Notes under the pieces: model-generated
What the model was told of the DNA's origin: nothing
The model's input: only the letters and a program-made list of their open reading frames with translations
Databases searched by the model: none
Position numbers and translations under genes: made by a program
Origin: Denitratisoma sp. DHT3
GTDB taxonomy: Bacteria; Pseudomonadota; Gammaproteobacteria; Burkholderiales; Rhodocyclaceae
Assembly: GCF_007833355.1 (NCBI RefSeq)
Contig: NZ_CP020914.1
Span: forward strand, 3,591,562-3,655,561
Direction: 5' to 3'
Length of the DNA stretch: 64,000 bases
Shown: piece after piece, positions 54,510 through 63,065 of the stretch
How positions within the stretch are numbered: position 1 is the stretch's first letter
Layout of the letters: every line of letters begins with the position of its first letter

Positions 54510-55705
54510 GTCTTCATCTTCGAGAGCGAGTCGTAGATCGGGCTCAGCACGGCGAACATGATCCAGCCGAGGATCAGTCCCATGGCGACGGTGATGATGG
54601 GTTGGATCATGGCCTGAGCCTTGCCGATGGATTCGTTGATTTCGCGCGTATAGAAATAGCTGACGTTCTTCAGCGACTCGTCCAGCGCGCCGCTCGATTC
54701 GCCCACCTGCAGCATGCGGATCACCAGGACGGGGAACAGCCGCTCGGCCGCGAAGCTGCTCGAGATCGAGGTGCCGCTGGCGATTCGTTCGATGACGCGG
54801 CCGATGGCGTCCTGGATGACGAGGTTTCCCGACACCTTGCGGCAGTGGCCGAGTCCGTCGAGCACGGGGATGCCGGTTCCATACATCAGGGCGAAGGTGT
54901 CGGTAAGCCGCGCCAGGATGATTTTTTTCAGGACTTCGCCGAATAGCGGGATTCTCAGCACCAGGAAGTGGAGGAAATGGCGCACCCCGGGGTTGGCCTG
55001 CGCCAGCGCCACGACGCCGGCGATCAGCAGCGGCGGCAGGGCGATGAGCGCCCACCAGTATTTCAGGAACAGGTCGGAAACCCAGATCAGGGCGCGGGTC
55101 TGGATGGGCACGCCCTGCTCCATGCTGAGCAGGAAGGTGGTCAGTTGCGGTACCACGTACATCATCATGAAGACCACCACGATACCGATCACCGTCATGG
55201 CGAAGGCGGGGTACATCAGCATTTTCTTGGTCTGGGCGGCGATTTCGTGCTGCCACTTCAGCGCACGCACCAGTTCGCGCAACACCTCGGGCAGATTGCC
55301 GGTCACCTCGCCCGAGGAGACCAGGTTCACCACCACCTCGGAGAAGATGCCGGGGTATTTGTCCATCGCGGCGGCGAGCGTCTCGCCCGACTGGATGCGC
55401 TCGTAGAGGCCGGCCGAGAGATGCTGCGCTTCGGTCGAGGCCGCGGTGTCGCGCATGTCGCCCAGCGCGGTGAGGATCGGCACCCCCGCCCGCATCAGCA
55501 TTTCCATCTGGAACAGGAAGTTGATGAGTTCCTGCTGCGTGAGGCTCTTGACCGCGCGCTTGTGCTTCGTGACGACGCTGGCGCGGACCAGGGTGAGTCC
55601 GAGCCGGTCCAGCTGGGTGACGAGGTCGGTTTCGTGCAGCGCCTCGATCTGGCCCTTGACGATGCGGTGGTTGGCGTCCGCGGCGCGATACTGGAAGCGC
55701 GGCAT
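54506..55705 (-). CDS. mshG: MshG, GspF/PilC-type platform protein
   Basis: 399-aa inner-membrane platform that works with the MshE ATPase. Two T2SF domains: QQELINFLFQMEMLMRAGVP and LVSSGEVTGNLPEVL in the first; LARLTDTFALMYGTGIPVLD and MLQVGESSGALDESL in the second. Three membrane helices (about 165-190, 210-235, 365-390). The one-base overlap with mshE (TGATG) shows translational coupling. Confidence 0.93.
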   Translation of the reverse strand: MPRFQYRAADANHRIVKGQIEALHETDLVTQLDRLGLTLVRASVVTKHKRAVKSLTQQELINFLFQMEMLMRAGVPILTALGDMRDTAASTEAQHLSAGLYERIQSGETLAAAMDKYPGIFSEVVVNLVSSGEVTGNLPEVLRELVRALKWQHEIAAQTKKMLMYPAFAMTVIGIVVVFMMMYVVPQLTTFLLSMEQGVPIQTRALIWVSDLFLKYWWALIALPPLLIAGVVALAQANPGVRHFLHFLVLRIPLFGEVLKKIILARLTDTFALMYGTGIPVLDGLGHCRKVSGNLVIQDAIGRVIERIASGTSISSSFAAERLFPVLVIRMLQVGESSGALDESLKNVSYFYTREINESIGKAQAMIQPIITVAMGLILGWIMFAVLSPIYDSLSKMKT

Positions 55706-57423
55706 CAGGCGATGTTCTCCGTGAGGTCGACCACGCGGCTGATTTCGTCGATGGTGGTGACCCCCTCGCGCACCCGGCGCAGGCCGTCCTCGGCCATGCT
55801 GACGAAGCCCCTGCTGCGCGCGTGGTCCTCGAGCGCGTTGACGCTGGCTTCCCGGGTGATCAGTTCGTCGAATCCCTTGTCGAACTTGAGCAGCTCGAAG
55901 ATCGCGATGCGCCCCTTGTAGCCGAGGAACTCGCAGGCCTGGCAACCCACGGGCCGGTAGACGCTGGCGGTTTCGGCGCCGGCGAGACCCAGCAGCTCGG
56001 CCTCGATCGGATTGGGGACTTCGGGTTTCTTGCACTTCGGGCACAGCGTCCTGACCAGGCGCTGGGCGACGATGCCAATGATGTTGCCGGCCATCACATT
56101 GGCCTTGACGTTGAGGTTGAGCAGTCGTGGGATCGACTGGATCGCGGAATTGGTGTGCAGGGTCGAAAACACCTGGTGGCCGGTCATGGCGGCGCGGAAT
56201 GCCATTTCGGCGGTGTCGTGGTCGCGGATCTCGCCGACGAGGATCACGTCCGGGTCCTGGCGCATCATCGACCGGATGCCTTCCGCGAAGTCCATCTTCA
56301 CCGTCTCGGACACCGAGGTCTGGCGGATCATCGGCAACGGGTATTCGACCGGATCCTCCAGCGTCATGATGTTCACGCCTTCCTTGTTGAGGTGGCCGAG
56401 GACGGAGTACAGCGTGGTGGTCTTGCCCGATCCGGTGGGGCCGGTGACGAGCAGGATGCCCTCGGGCCGCGCCAGCATCAGCTTGAGCAGCGTCAGCTGC
56501 TTGCCGGTCAGCCCGAGTTCGTCGATGGGCACCAGTCCGTGGACGCGGTCGAGGATGCGCAGCACGAAATTCTCGCCGTGGATCACCGGCTGAGTGGCGG
56601 AACGGAAGTCCACCGGGCGCCCGGAAATCGTCAGCGAAATGCGCCCGTCCTGCGGCGCACGGGTTTCGGCGATGTTCATGCCCGCCATCACCTTCAGCCT
56701 GACCACCATCGCGGACCAGTAGCGCAGGTTGAGCACCCGCACCTGGCGCAGCACGCCGTCGATGCGGTAGCGGATGCGGAGGAAGCGGGGCTCGGGCTCG
56801 AAGTGGATGTCGGACGCGCCGCTCAGGGTCGCGTCGACCAGCAGGGCGTCCATCAGCCGCACCACCGGATGGCTGTAGCCGCTGGGGTTCTGCTCCAGGC
56901 TCGCCGCGTCGATGTTGCCCGTATCGAGTTCGTGCAGGATGCCGTCGATCGACAGTTCGTGGCCATAGAAATGCTCGATGGCCGTCTGGATCTCGGCGTT
57001 GCTGGCGAGCCGCCAGAGCGGTTTGGCCTTTCCCTGCAGCAGGGCGTTGACCTGGTCGGCGGCGACGATGTTGCCGGGGTCCGCGCTGGCGATCAGCAAT
57101 TCGTTCCGCTGCCGCTCGAGGCTGACCGGAAACAGGTTCAGCCGCTTGGCGATCGGCTTGCCGATCAGGGCCAGCGCCGCGGGATCGGCCGCGATGTCCT
57201 CGAGGCTGATCGCCTCCTCGCCGAGGCTGGTGGCGAGGGCGCCGCGCAGGATTTCCTCGGTGATGAAACCGAGCGCAAGCAGGGTTTCGCCGAGCGGCTT
57301 GCCCATCACCTGCTGCTCCTGCAGGGCGATACGCAGCTGATCCAGCGTGATCAGGCCGCGATCGAGCAGCAGGTCGCCGAGCCTGGCCGGCGGGGTTCCG
57401 GCGGTTGTGGGTTGGTCGCTCAT
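55705..57423 (-). CDS. mshE: MshE, GspE-type extension ATPase with MshEN domain
   Basis: 572-aa hexameric ATPase powering pilus extension. The N-terminal MshEN domain has two c-di-GMP-binding repeats (RLGDLLLDRGLITLDQLRIA and PLGETLLALGFITEEI), as established for Vibrio MshE. The ATPase follows: Walker A TGPTGSGKTTTLYSV, Asp box, Walker B VGEIRD, His box TLHTNS, and the zinc tetra-Cys CPKC/CQAC. The c-di-GMP made by the GGDEF proteins in this window could act here directly. Overlaps mshN by 4 bases. Confidence 0.95.
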   Translation of the reverse strand: MSDQPTTAGTPPARLGDLLLDRGLITLDQLRIALQEQQVMGKPLGETLLALGFITEEILRGALATSLGEEAISLEDIAADPAALALIGKPIAKRLNLFPVSLERQRNELLIASADPGNIVAADQVNALLQGKAKPLWRLASNAEIQTAIEHFYGHELSIDGILHELDTGNIDAASLEQNPSGYSHPVVRLMDALLVDATLSGASDIHFEPEPRFLRIRYRIDGVLRQVRVLNLRYWSAMVVRLKVMAGMNIAETRAPQDGRISLTISGRPVDFRSATQPVIHGENFVLRILDRVHGLVPIDELGLTGKQLTLLKLMLARPEGILLVTGPTGSGKTTTLYSVLGHLNKEGVNIMTLEDPVEYPLPMIRQTSVSETVKMDFAEGIRSMMRQDPDVILVGEIRDHDTAEMAFRAAMTGHQVFSTLHTNSAIQSIPRLLNLNVKANVMAGNIIGIVAQRLVRTLCPKCKKPEVPNPIEAELLGLAGAETASVYRPVGCQACEFLGYKGRIAIFELLKFDKGFDELITREASVNALEDHARSRGFVSMAEDGLRRVREGVTTIDEISRVVDLTENIA

Positions 57424-58873
57424 GGGGATTCCCGACCTTGCCGGGCGCCGTCTCCGGCGGATGGCGAGGGCGCCGCGCCCTGCTCGAGTTGCCCGGCGCG
57501 CTGCAGGGCCAGCGAGCGCGATGGGAACGCCTCCACGGGGAGTCTCTCGGACAGGGCGATCGACCGCCTGTAGTAGTCCAGTGCCTGGGGATACTTGTGC
57601 AAGCGATCCAGGGCGACGGCCAGGTTGTAGGCATGGAGCGGGTTGCCCGGTTCGAGGGAGAAGGCCCTGAAGAACGCCTGCTGCGCGTCGGCGAATCGTC
57701 CCTGCCGTGCCCGCAGGTCGCCGAGCGCCGCCTGGGCGTTCGCCGAACCGGGATTGCGCTGGGCATTGTCGGCGGCGCGTGATGCGGCCGCCAGGATGTC
57801 GCCGTCGGCGGCCAGCGCAAGCAGTCCCGCGGTCGCGTCCGGATGGGACGGGGCCGTGCGCAGGATCTCGCCGTAATAGTCCCGCGCCTCCGGATTGCGT
57901 CCCTCGCGCCTGGCGATGTACGCAAGCCCGAGCAGGGCGTCGATTTCGCCGCCGTTGCCGGCGAGTGCCCGGCGATAGTGCTCCGCCGCTTCGTCGAAGC
58001 GGCCGGCGGTGAGGGCGGCATATGCGCTATCCAGCGCCGTGGCCGTGGCGGGCGAGGCGATGAACACCGGTTGATCGCGTTTGCCGCGCAGTGACAATCG
58101 ATTGTTCGCGGCGACCGGAGGGGCTTCGCGGGCGGTCGATGCCGGTGCCGGCTGGGAAGGCGCGGGCGTCGCGGCGGCGGGCAGGCGGGCCGCCGCTTCG
58201 TCGCCGCCCTCCGGCGCGGCTGGCGGAACGACGGACGGCGCTGCATCGGCGGTCGCCGTGTTTCCGGCGAGTTCCGTCCCGATGAGATTCGACGATGACG
58301 ATGGAAGCCCTGGAAGTCCGATCGTCAGCAGGGCGGCGCCGGCGGCGCACACGCCGATTCCGAGCGCGCCAAGCAGGATCGGCTTGCGGCGCGACCTGCG
58401 CGGTTCGGGTCTCCGGCCGGCCTCGAATAGTTGCCGGGCCACCTGGGGAGATGCGTGCGCGGGGCTTTGCGGGGCCGGTTCGAGTGCGGGGGCCGGTTCT
58501 ACGTCGACTGACGCCGTCTGTGCGGCAGTGTCCTGCGCCGACGCCATGGCGACCGGTGCCGGCGTGGCGTCCGGCGTGGTTTGGATGGCTTGGGCGACTT
58601 GAATGGTTTCGGCGGCCTCGACCGGGGTCGGCAGGGGTTCCATTTTCAGGGACATCGTCGCCGCCGGGAATGCGGGGGGCTCCACGGTGTCGTCCAGGGG
58701 GGCGGACCCTCGGCTTGCTCTGGGAATGTCTCCGCGTCGATCCGCAATGCGTCGATGGCCGGAAACTCCAGCGCGGGCGCGGGGGGCGAGACGGACGGAA
58801 GGGGCTGCGCGGCTTTTTCCCGCTGTTCCTTTTCCTCGCTGGCGCGCTGCAGGGCGTCGAGAAGCAAGCTCAT
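57420..58873 (-). pseudogene. mshN: MshN-like TPR protein with a frameshift at a G6 run
   Basis: Reads MSLLLDALQRASEEKEQREK from ATG at 58873, a typical GspB/MshN-type beginning, to AEGPPP at the G6 run 58697-58702. The rest is in the next frame: LDDTVEPPAFPAA, membrane helix (PILLGALGIGVCAAGAALLTIG), Ala/Pro linker and TPR repeats to the end. Adding one base in the G run gives a continuous protein of about 484 aa. Either an inactive allele, a phase-variable switch or a sequencing error. The downstream frame could start at an ATG near 58652 or 58685. Confidence 0.82.
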
Positions 58874-58876
58874 GAC

Positions 58877-59095
58877 CAAGCCGGCCAAGCCGGAACCAAA
58901 CGGGAGCAGCTTCGATGAAGTACTTTGCCGCTGGGCCGGAAAAGCAGCAAAGACGCCCGCCCCCTCCCGGCCGCCCAGGGCCGGCTTTGCACAGCCGGCC
59001 CGCTGCGGCGGCGCGGAGCAGTGCTCCGCGAAACCCCGCCTCCGCCCCCCTCGCGGGGGAGGTGACTATTTGGCTTGCTTCGCTCGCAATTCATA
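58877..59095. repeat. Dispersed intergenic repeat between mshL and mshN
   Basis: Shares AGCCGGCCAAGCCGGAACCAA, CCGCCCCCTCCCGGCC and GGGGGAGGTGACTA with the repeat at 18430-18610, in the same order. An extra inner hairpin, GGGCCGGCTTTGCACAGCCGGCCC (two arms around TTTGCACA), is present at 58979-59002. It splits an otherwise tightly packed operon, so it may lower expression downstream of mshL or carry a promoter. Confidence 0.75.
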
Positions 59096-59124
59096 AGATT
59101 TGTCATGACTTGGTCGCTTAGGGA

Positions 59125-60936
59125 TCAAGGCCTGCCGAATGCCTTGCGGGTGTCGGACACGACGGACCGGAAGCCCTTGAAGTCTCCCGCCAGGCTGGCG
59201 TCGTTCAATACCGTGGGCCGGATGAAGATCACCAGCTCGGTCTTGCGGCTCCTGTTGTCCTTGTAGGAGAACAGATCGCCCAACCCGGGCACCTTGTTCA
59301 GGCCGGGCACGCCGTCCACGTTGCGGTTGCTCGAATCCTGTATCAGGCCGCCCAGCACCGCGATGTCTCCCGATTGCACGCGCATGATCGATTCCATCTC
59401 GCGGCTCTGCACCACCGGAATCATGTTGGTCACACCGGCGTTCTTGAGCGCGGGGCTGGGATCCACGGCGTAGGAGGTGATCCGGCTGATCGTCGGTCGA
59501 AGGTTGAGGATGACTTCGCCGTTGCCATCGATCTGCGGCATCACCGTCATCAGGAAACCGATCGGCACGGTATGCACCTGACTGGTGTAGGTCGGCGCGA
59601 CGGCGGGCGTGGTCAGGGTGGCGGGGGTGCCGGCGGTGACGTCGATGGTGAAGTAGATTTCGTTGTCCACCACCTTGAGCACGCTGGTCTGGCTGTTGAG
59701 CATCGACAGTTTCGGGCTGGAGAGCACGCGCAGGGTGCCGAACGATTCCAGCAACTGCGTCACCGCGCTGATGCTGCCGCTCTTGTACGCCTTGCTGATG
59801 GTCAGCGTCGACAGGCCGCTGAGCAGGCCGCCCGTGATCATGCCGTTGGCGGGGCCGACCGGACTGAAATCGATCTGTGCCGAGGTCGAGCCGTTGCGGA
59901 TCAGGCTCCAGTCGATACCCTGCTGGTAGCGATCGGACAAGTCGACTTCGACGACGGTCGCCTCGATCAGCACCTGCCGCCGCGCGTTTTCCATGACGCT
60001 GTCGAGAAACTCGCGCACTTTGTCGTGCTGGCGTTGCGTGGCGCGGACGTTGACCACGCCGTTTTCCGGATTGGCGATGATCGAGGCCGCTTCGCGATAC
60101 ACCACCGGCCGCGCGGCGGCGGGGGCGGCCTGGCTGGCGCGCGCCGCGTTCGACGCATTGACCACGGCGTTCGCGGCCTGGACGCTGGAGACGGTGGGTT
60201 GCGGCTGAGCCGGGGCGGTGGCCGTTGCCGCGACCGCCGGCGCGGTTGCGGCGGGCTGATCTTCCGTAACGATCCGGTCGGTTTCGCGCAACAGATCGCG
60301 CAGGTTTTCGATCAGGGTGTTCCAGAAATCATTGTTCGCCGTATTGGAGATACGGGAACTCGACTGATTGCTGACGCCGCCCCCGCTGCCCGAGCCGCCA
60401 CCCGAACCGCCACCCGAACCGCCAATCGTGGTCGAGAGGCCGACCGAGCTTTCCGCGCGGCGCGAAATGTTCGGATAGTTGACCTTGTACATCTTGAGAT
60501 AGGGGACGTCCGGCATGATCGACAGCTTTTTGCCGTTCAACTCGTAGCGCATGTCGACTTGGGTGGCAATGATGTCGAGAATCTCGACGATGTTCTGGTC
60601 GAGCGCGCTCATCGTGACCGTGCCGGAAATGCCGGAATGGATCGACACGCTCAGTTTGGCGTCGCGCGCCAGGGCGAACAGAAGGTCCCGAACGTCCAGG
60701 TTGTGCACGACGACGCTGTAGACCTCCGCCTTTTCCGTCGGCCGGGGAGGGGGCGGCAGCGCCGGTACGGCGGAGAACCCCGGCGCCTGACCGGCGACCG
60801 GAGGGGCGGGTTCGAGATGCTGCGCCGATGGGGCGGGCGCCGGCGTGGCGCAGCCGGCGGCGAGGATGGCCAGTGCCAGCGAGAGCGCGAGGGTGCGCGC
60901 GCTGGCGCGCCGGGTCGGGGGATGGTGTCGTTTCAA
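59125..60936 (-). CDS. mshL: MshL, secretin (outer-membrane pilus channel)
   Basis: 603-aa lipoprotein secretin. Signal peptide with lipobox LAAGC, an N-terminal STN/N0-like domain (VYSVVVHNLDVRDLLFALAR), a Gly/Ser-rich linker (about 180-200), an N1-type domain, then the secretin core with VPGLNKVPGLGDLFSYKDN and ELVIFIRPTV. TTG at 60936 overlaps the mshM stop (TTGA) and begins KRHHPPTRRASARTLAL just ahead of the signal peptide; the next start upstream would add 10 residues. Confidence 0.92.
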   Translation of the reverse strand: MKRHHPPTRRASARTLALSLALAILAAGCATPAPAPSAQHLEPAPPVAGQAPGFSAVPALPPPPRPTEKAEVYSVVVHNLDVRDLLFALARDAKLSVSIHSGISGTVTMSALDQNIVEILDIIATQVDMRYELNGKKLSIMPDVPYLKMYKVNYPNISRRAESSVGLSTTIGGSGGGSGGGSGSGGGVSNQSSSRISNTANNDFWNTLIENLRDLLRETDRIVTEDQPAATAPAVAATATAPAQPQPTVSSVQAANAVVNASNAARASQAAPAAARPVVYREAASIIANPENGVVNVRATQRQHDKVREFLDSVMENARRQVLIEATVVEVDLSDRYQQGIDWSLIRNGSTSAQIDFSPVGPANGMITGGLLSGLSTLTISKAYKSGSISAVTQLLESFGTLRVLSSPKLSMLNSQTSVLKVVDNEIYFTIDVTAGTPATLTTPAVAPTYTSQVHTVPIGFLMTVMPQIDGNGEVILNLRPTISRITSYAVDPSPALKNAGVTNMIPVVQSREMESIMRVQSGDIAVLGGLIQDSSNRNVDGVPGLNKVPGLGDLFSYKDNRSRKTELVIFIRPTVLNDASLAGDFKGFRSVVSDTRKAFGRP

Positions 60937-62296
60937 GGATGTTGCTCCGCTCGGATGCCGGCCCATGTCCTGAGCACCGGATGATCCGCCCTGAGTTGCG
61001 GCGGCAAGGCGCTCAGCGCCTCACGAGCCGCCTGCTCGTCGGGGTAGCTGCCGAGGTATATCGCGACCGCGGCCCGGTCGGCATAGTTTCTCCTGTGCGC
61101 ATAGACGTTCGAAAGGTCGACGTGCGGTTTGATTTTGTTCAGGTATTTCGTCAGATCGACTCGCGCGGGCAGTGTCGCCAGCTGCAGGGTGAATCCGCGC
61201 TGCTGCGGGTCGGCAACCGCCGCTTCCGTGCGTGTGATGATCATGTCTGGGTCCGGTTCTGCAATAACGGGGGAAACCACGGGGGAAACCTTGCGCGACA
61301 CCGCCCGCGATGACGTTCCCATGCCGTCCTGGACGGCGGCGGCGGTCTGCGGCGCCGGACTCGCCGACGCCGCCGGATGCGCCAGCCACCAGGCAACCGC
61401 CGCCGACAGGAACGCTCCCAGCGCGAAACTCGAAACCCCCAGGCGCCAGCCGCGGCGGCTTGCCGCTGTTCGTGTCTGCGCCGGGTTTGCGTCGAGATCG
61501 CCGAAGGCCGTCCGCACATGGCTCTTGTCGACGCGCTGCGCGGTTTTGGCATAGGCGGCCAGCAGCGATTTGTCGGCGAGCAGATTGATGCGGCGGGCGC
61601 GGCCTTGGGACGCCTTGATCACCAGCGCCATCGCGGCCGGGGAGAACAGCCTGCCGCCGCGCCATCCCGCGATGCGCAGGCGGTGGTCGATATACGCCTC
61701 CGCTTCTTCGGAAGTGAGCGGCGGCAGTTCGAAGCGGTGGATGACGCGGTCCCTGACCTGCCGCAGCTTCCTGTCGGCAAGCAGCGTGTCGAGCTCGGGC
61801 TGGCCGAACAACACGATGTTGACCAGCTTGTGACGGTCGGTTTCGAGGTTCGACAGCATGCGCACCTCTTCCAGCGATTCAGGCGGCATCGCGTGCGCTT
61901 CGTCGACCACCAGCATGACGCGGCGTCCCTGGGCATGGCGCCGCAGCAGCTCCTCGTGCAGGCGTGCCAGGCTTCCCTCCGTGGAGGACGACAGATCGGT
62001 CAGGCCCAGGTCGCGCGAGATGGCGGTGATGATCTCGTCGCGGCTGAAGCGGGGGTTGGCCAGGTACACCGAATCGACATTGTCCGCCAGGTGCGCGATC
62101 AGCAATCTGGCGAGCAGCGTCTTGCCGCTGCCGATCTCGGCCACCACGATGACGATGCCTTCCTCGTGGCAGGCGACATGCTGCAGTGCGGAAAGGATGC
62201 CTCCACGCCGGCTGCCCGAAAAGAAGAAATCGGTGTCAGGCGTGATCTGAAAGGGGGGGCGGGCGAGTTCGAAATGTTTCAGATACAGGAGGACAT
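60933..62296 (-). CDS. mshM: MshM/ExeA-like AAA ATPase with SPOR-like tail
   Basis: About 450 aa. The N-terminus LYLKHFELARPPFQITPDTDF is the ExeA family opening, but the frame has no ATG, GTG or TTG before it: a CTG at 62288, or an out-of-frame ATG at 62296 with a missing base, must supply the start. P-loop AEIGSGKTLLARLL (Ala for the first Gly), Walker B VMLVVDEAHAMPPE. A membrane helix (about 275-295) follows, then a C-terminal SPOR-like domain (FTLQLATLPARVDL; AVAIYLGSYPDEQAAREALSA). ExeA-type proteins bind peptidoglycan to place the secretin. Confidence 0.86.
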
Positions 62297-62349
62297 TGGC
62301 GAAGAGTCAAGAGCAGCACCCACTTACCGGCGACAGGCGAATCGGGATG

Positions 62350-62445
62350 ATGCGTTCATTTTTAATGTAATGAACATGAAGTTTATCAATAAATGAACAA
62401 ATAGTTTCTATTGAAGGTGACAAGAAATTAACTTCCTGTTCATGG
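62350..62445. promoter_or_regulatory. Divergent control region of the pilus locus with repeated AATGAAC motifs
   Basis: The AT-rich gap between mshM and the HTH regulator has GTTCATT at 62354-62360 and AATGAAC at 62369-62375 (an inverted pair 8 bases apart), another AATGAAC at 62392-62398 and GTTCATG at 62438-62444 over the regulator's start codon. This looks like an operator cluster for the adjacent HTH protein. A promoter for mshM is expected here; its exact -10/-35 cannot be fixed. Confidence 0.6.
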
Positions 62446-62855
62446 ACGAAAAAGCGGAGTTCAGTCAGCGTCTGCGAAAGGCGATGGAAAACGCGGGTTA
62501 TCCCCTGAGGCCCATCGTGCTGGAACGGGAGTTCAATATCCGCTACTGGGGCCGGGCGGTCACGGTGCAGGCGGTGCGCCGCTGGCTGCGGGGCGAAGCC
62601 ATTCCATCGCAGGAAAAGCTTCAGGTGCTCGCCGACTGGCTGAAGGTGGAACCCCATGTCCTGCGCTTCGGCGAGAGCGCCATCAATTCGGTGCGCGAGA
62701 AAAAGAAGCGATGGGATGCCACGGTGGGCTACCAGGAACGCGAGGTGTTCGAGGCATTCCTGAGTCTTCCCGCGCCGCAGCGCAAGATACTTCGCGAGGT
62801 CATCCTGACCTTTGCCCAGGTGCATACCGGCGCCGAGAAGCCGTTGCAGAAATAG
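62442..62855 (+). CDS. HTH regulator divergent from the pilus locus
   Basis: 137 aa. The N-terminal Cro/CI-like DNA-binding fold has EFNIRYWGRAVTVQAVRRWL and GEAIPSQEKLQVLADWLKV, and the C-terminal half is helical. It is a paralogue of 27278-27697. Position and the AATGAAC motifs upstream suggest that it controls itself and mshM onward. No ligand domain or phospho-site is seen. A hairpin follows its stop. Confidence 0.85.
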   Translation: MDEKAEFSQRLRKAMENAGYPLRPIVLEREFNIRYWGRAVTVQAVRRWLRGEAIPSQEKLQVLADWLKVEPHVLRFGESAINSVREKKKRWDATVGYQEREVFEAFLSLPAPQRKILREVILTFAQVHTGAEKPLQK

Positions 62856-63065
62856 AGTCCCTCCCTTCAAGGGGAGGGACGGCGGTGGGGATGGGTTTTT
62901 TTGGGGGGGCGTAAGCGTTTGAATGCGCCATTTATCCCACCCTGTCCTCCTCCTGGCCTCCCCCTTGCGGAGGGGGGGAGCCAATTTGCAGTCGTTCATG
63001 CGGCTGCCCCGCGACCCCGCGCAAATTGCACCGGCAGCGGCGCGCCGGGCGCTAGAATCGGGCGC
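62856..63065 (+). other. Gap with hairpins between HTH regulator and kinase
   Basis: CCCTCCCTT and AAGGGGAGGG at about 62859-62880 form a stem, and a T7 run stands at 62896-62902, a weak terminator for the regulator gene. A second G/C hairpin (CTCCCCCTTGCGGAGGGGG) lies at about 62960-62978 and resembles the intergenic repeats elsewhere. TAGAAT at 63053-63058 could be a -10 box for the kinase gene, only 7 bases before its ATG. Confidence 0.5.

Noticed and set aside
55822..57573. Plus-strand frame of 583 codons opposite mshE
   Set aside because: MshE motifs on the minus strand are complete.
59374..60984. Plus-strand frame of 536 codons opposite mshL
   Set aside because: Antisense to a clear secretin; Arg/Asp/His-rich shadow composition.
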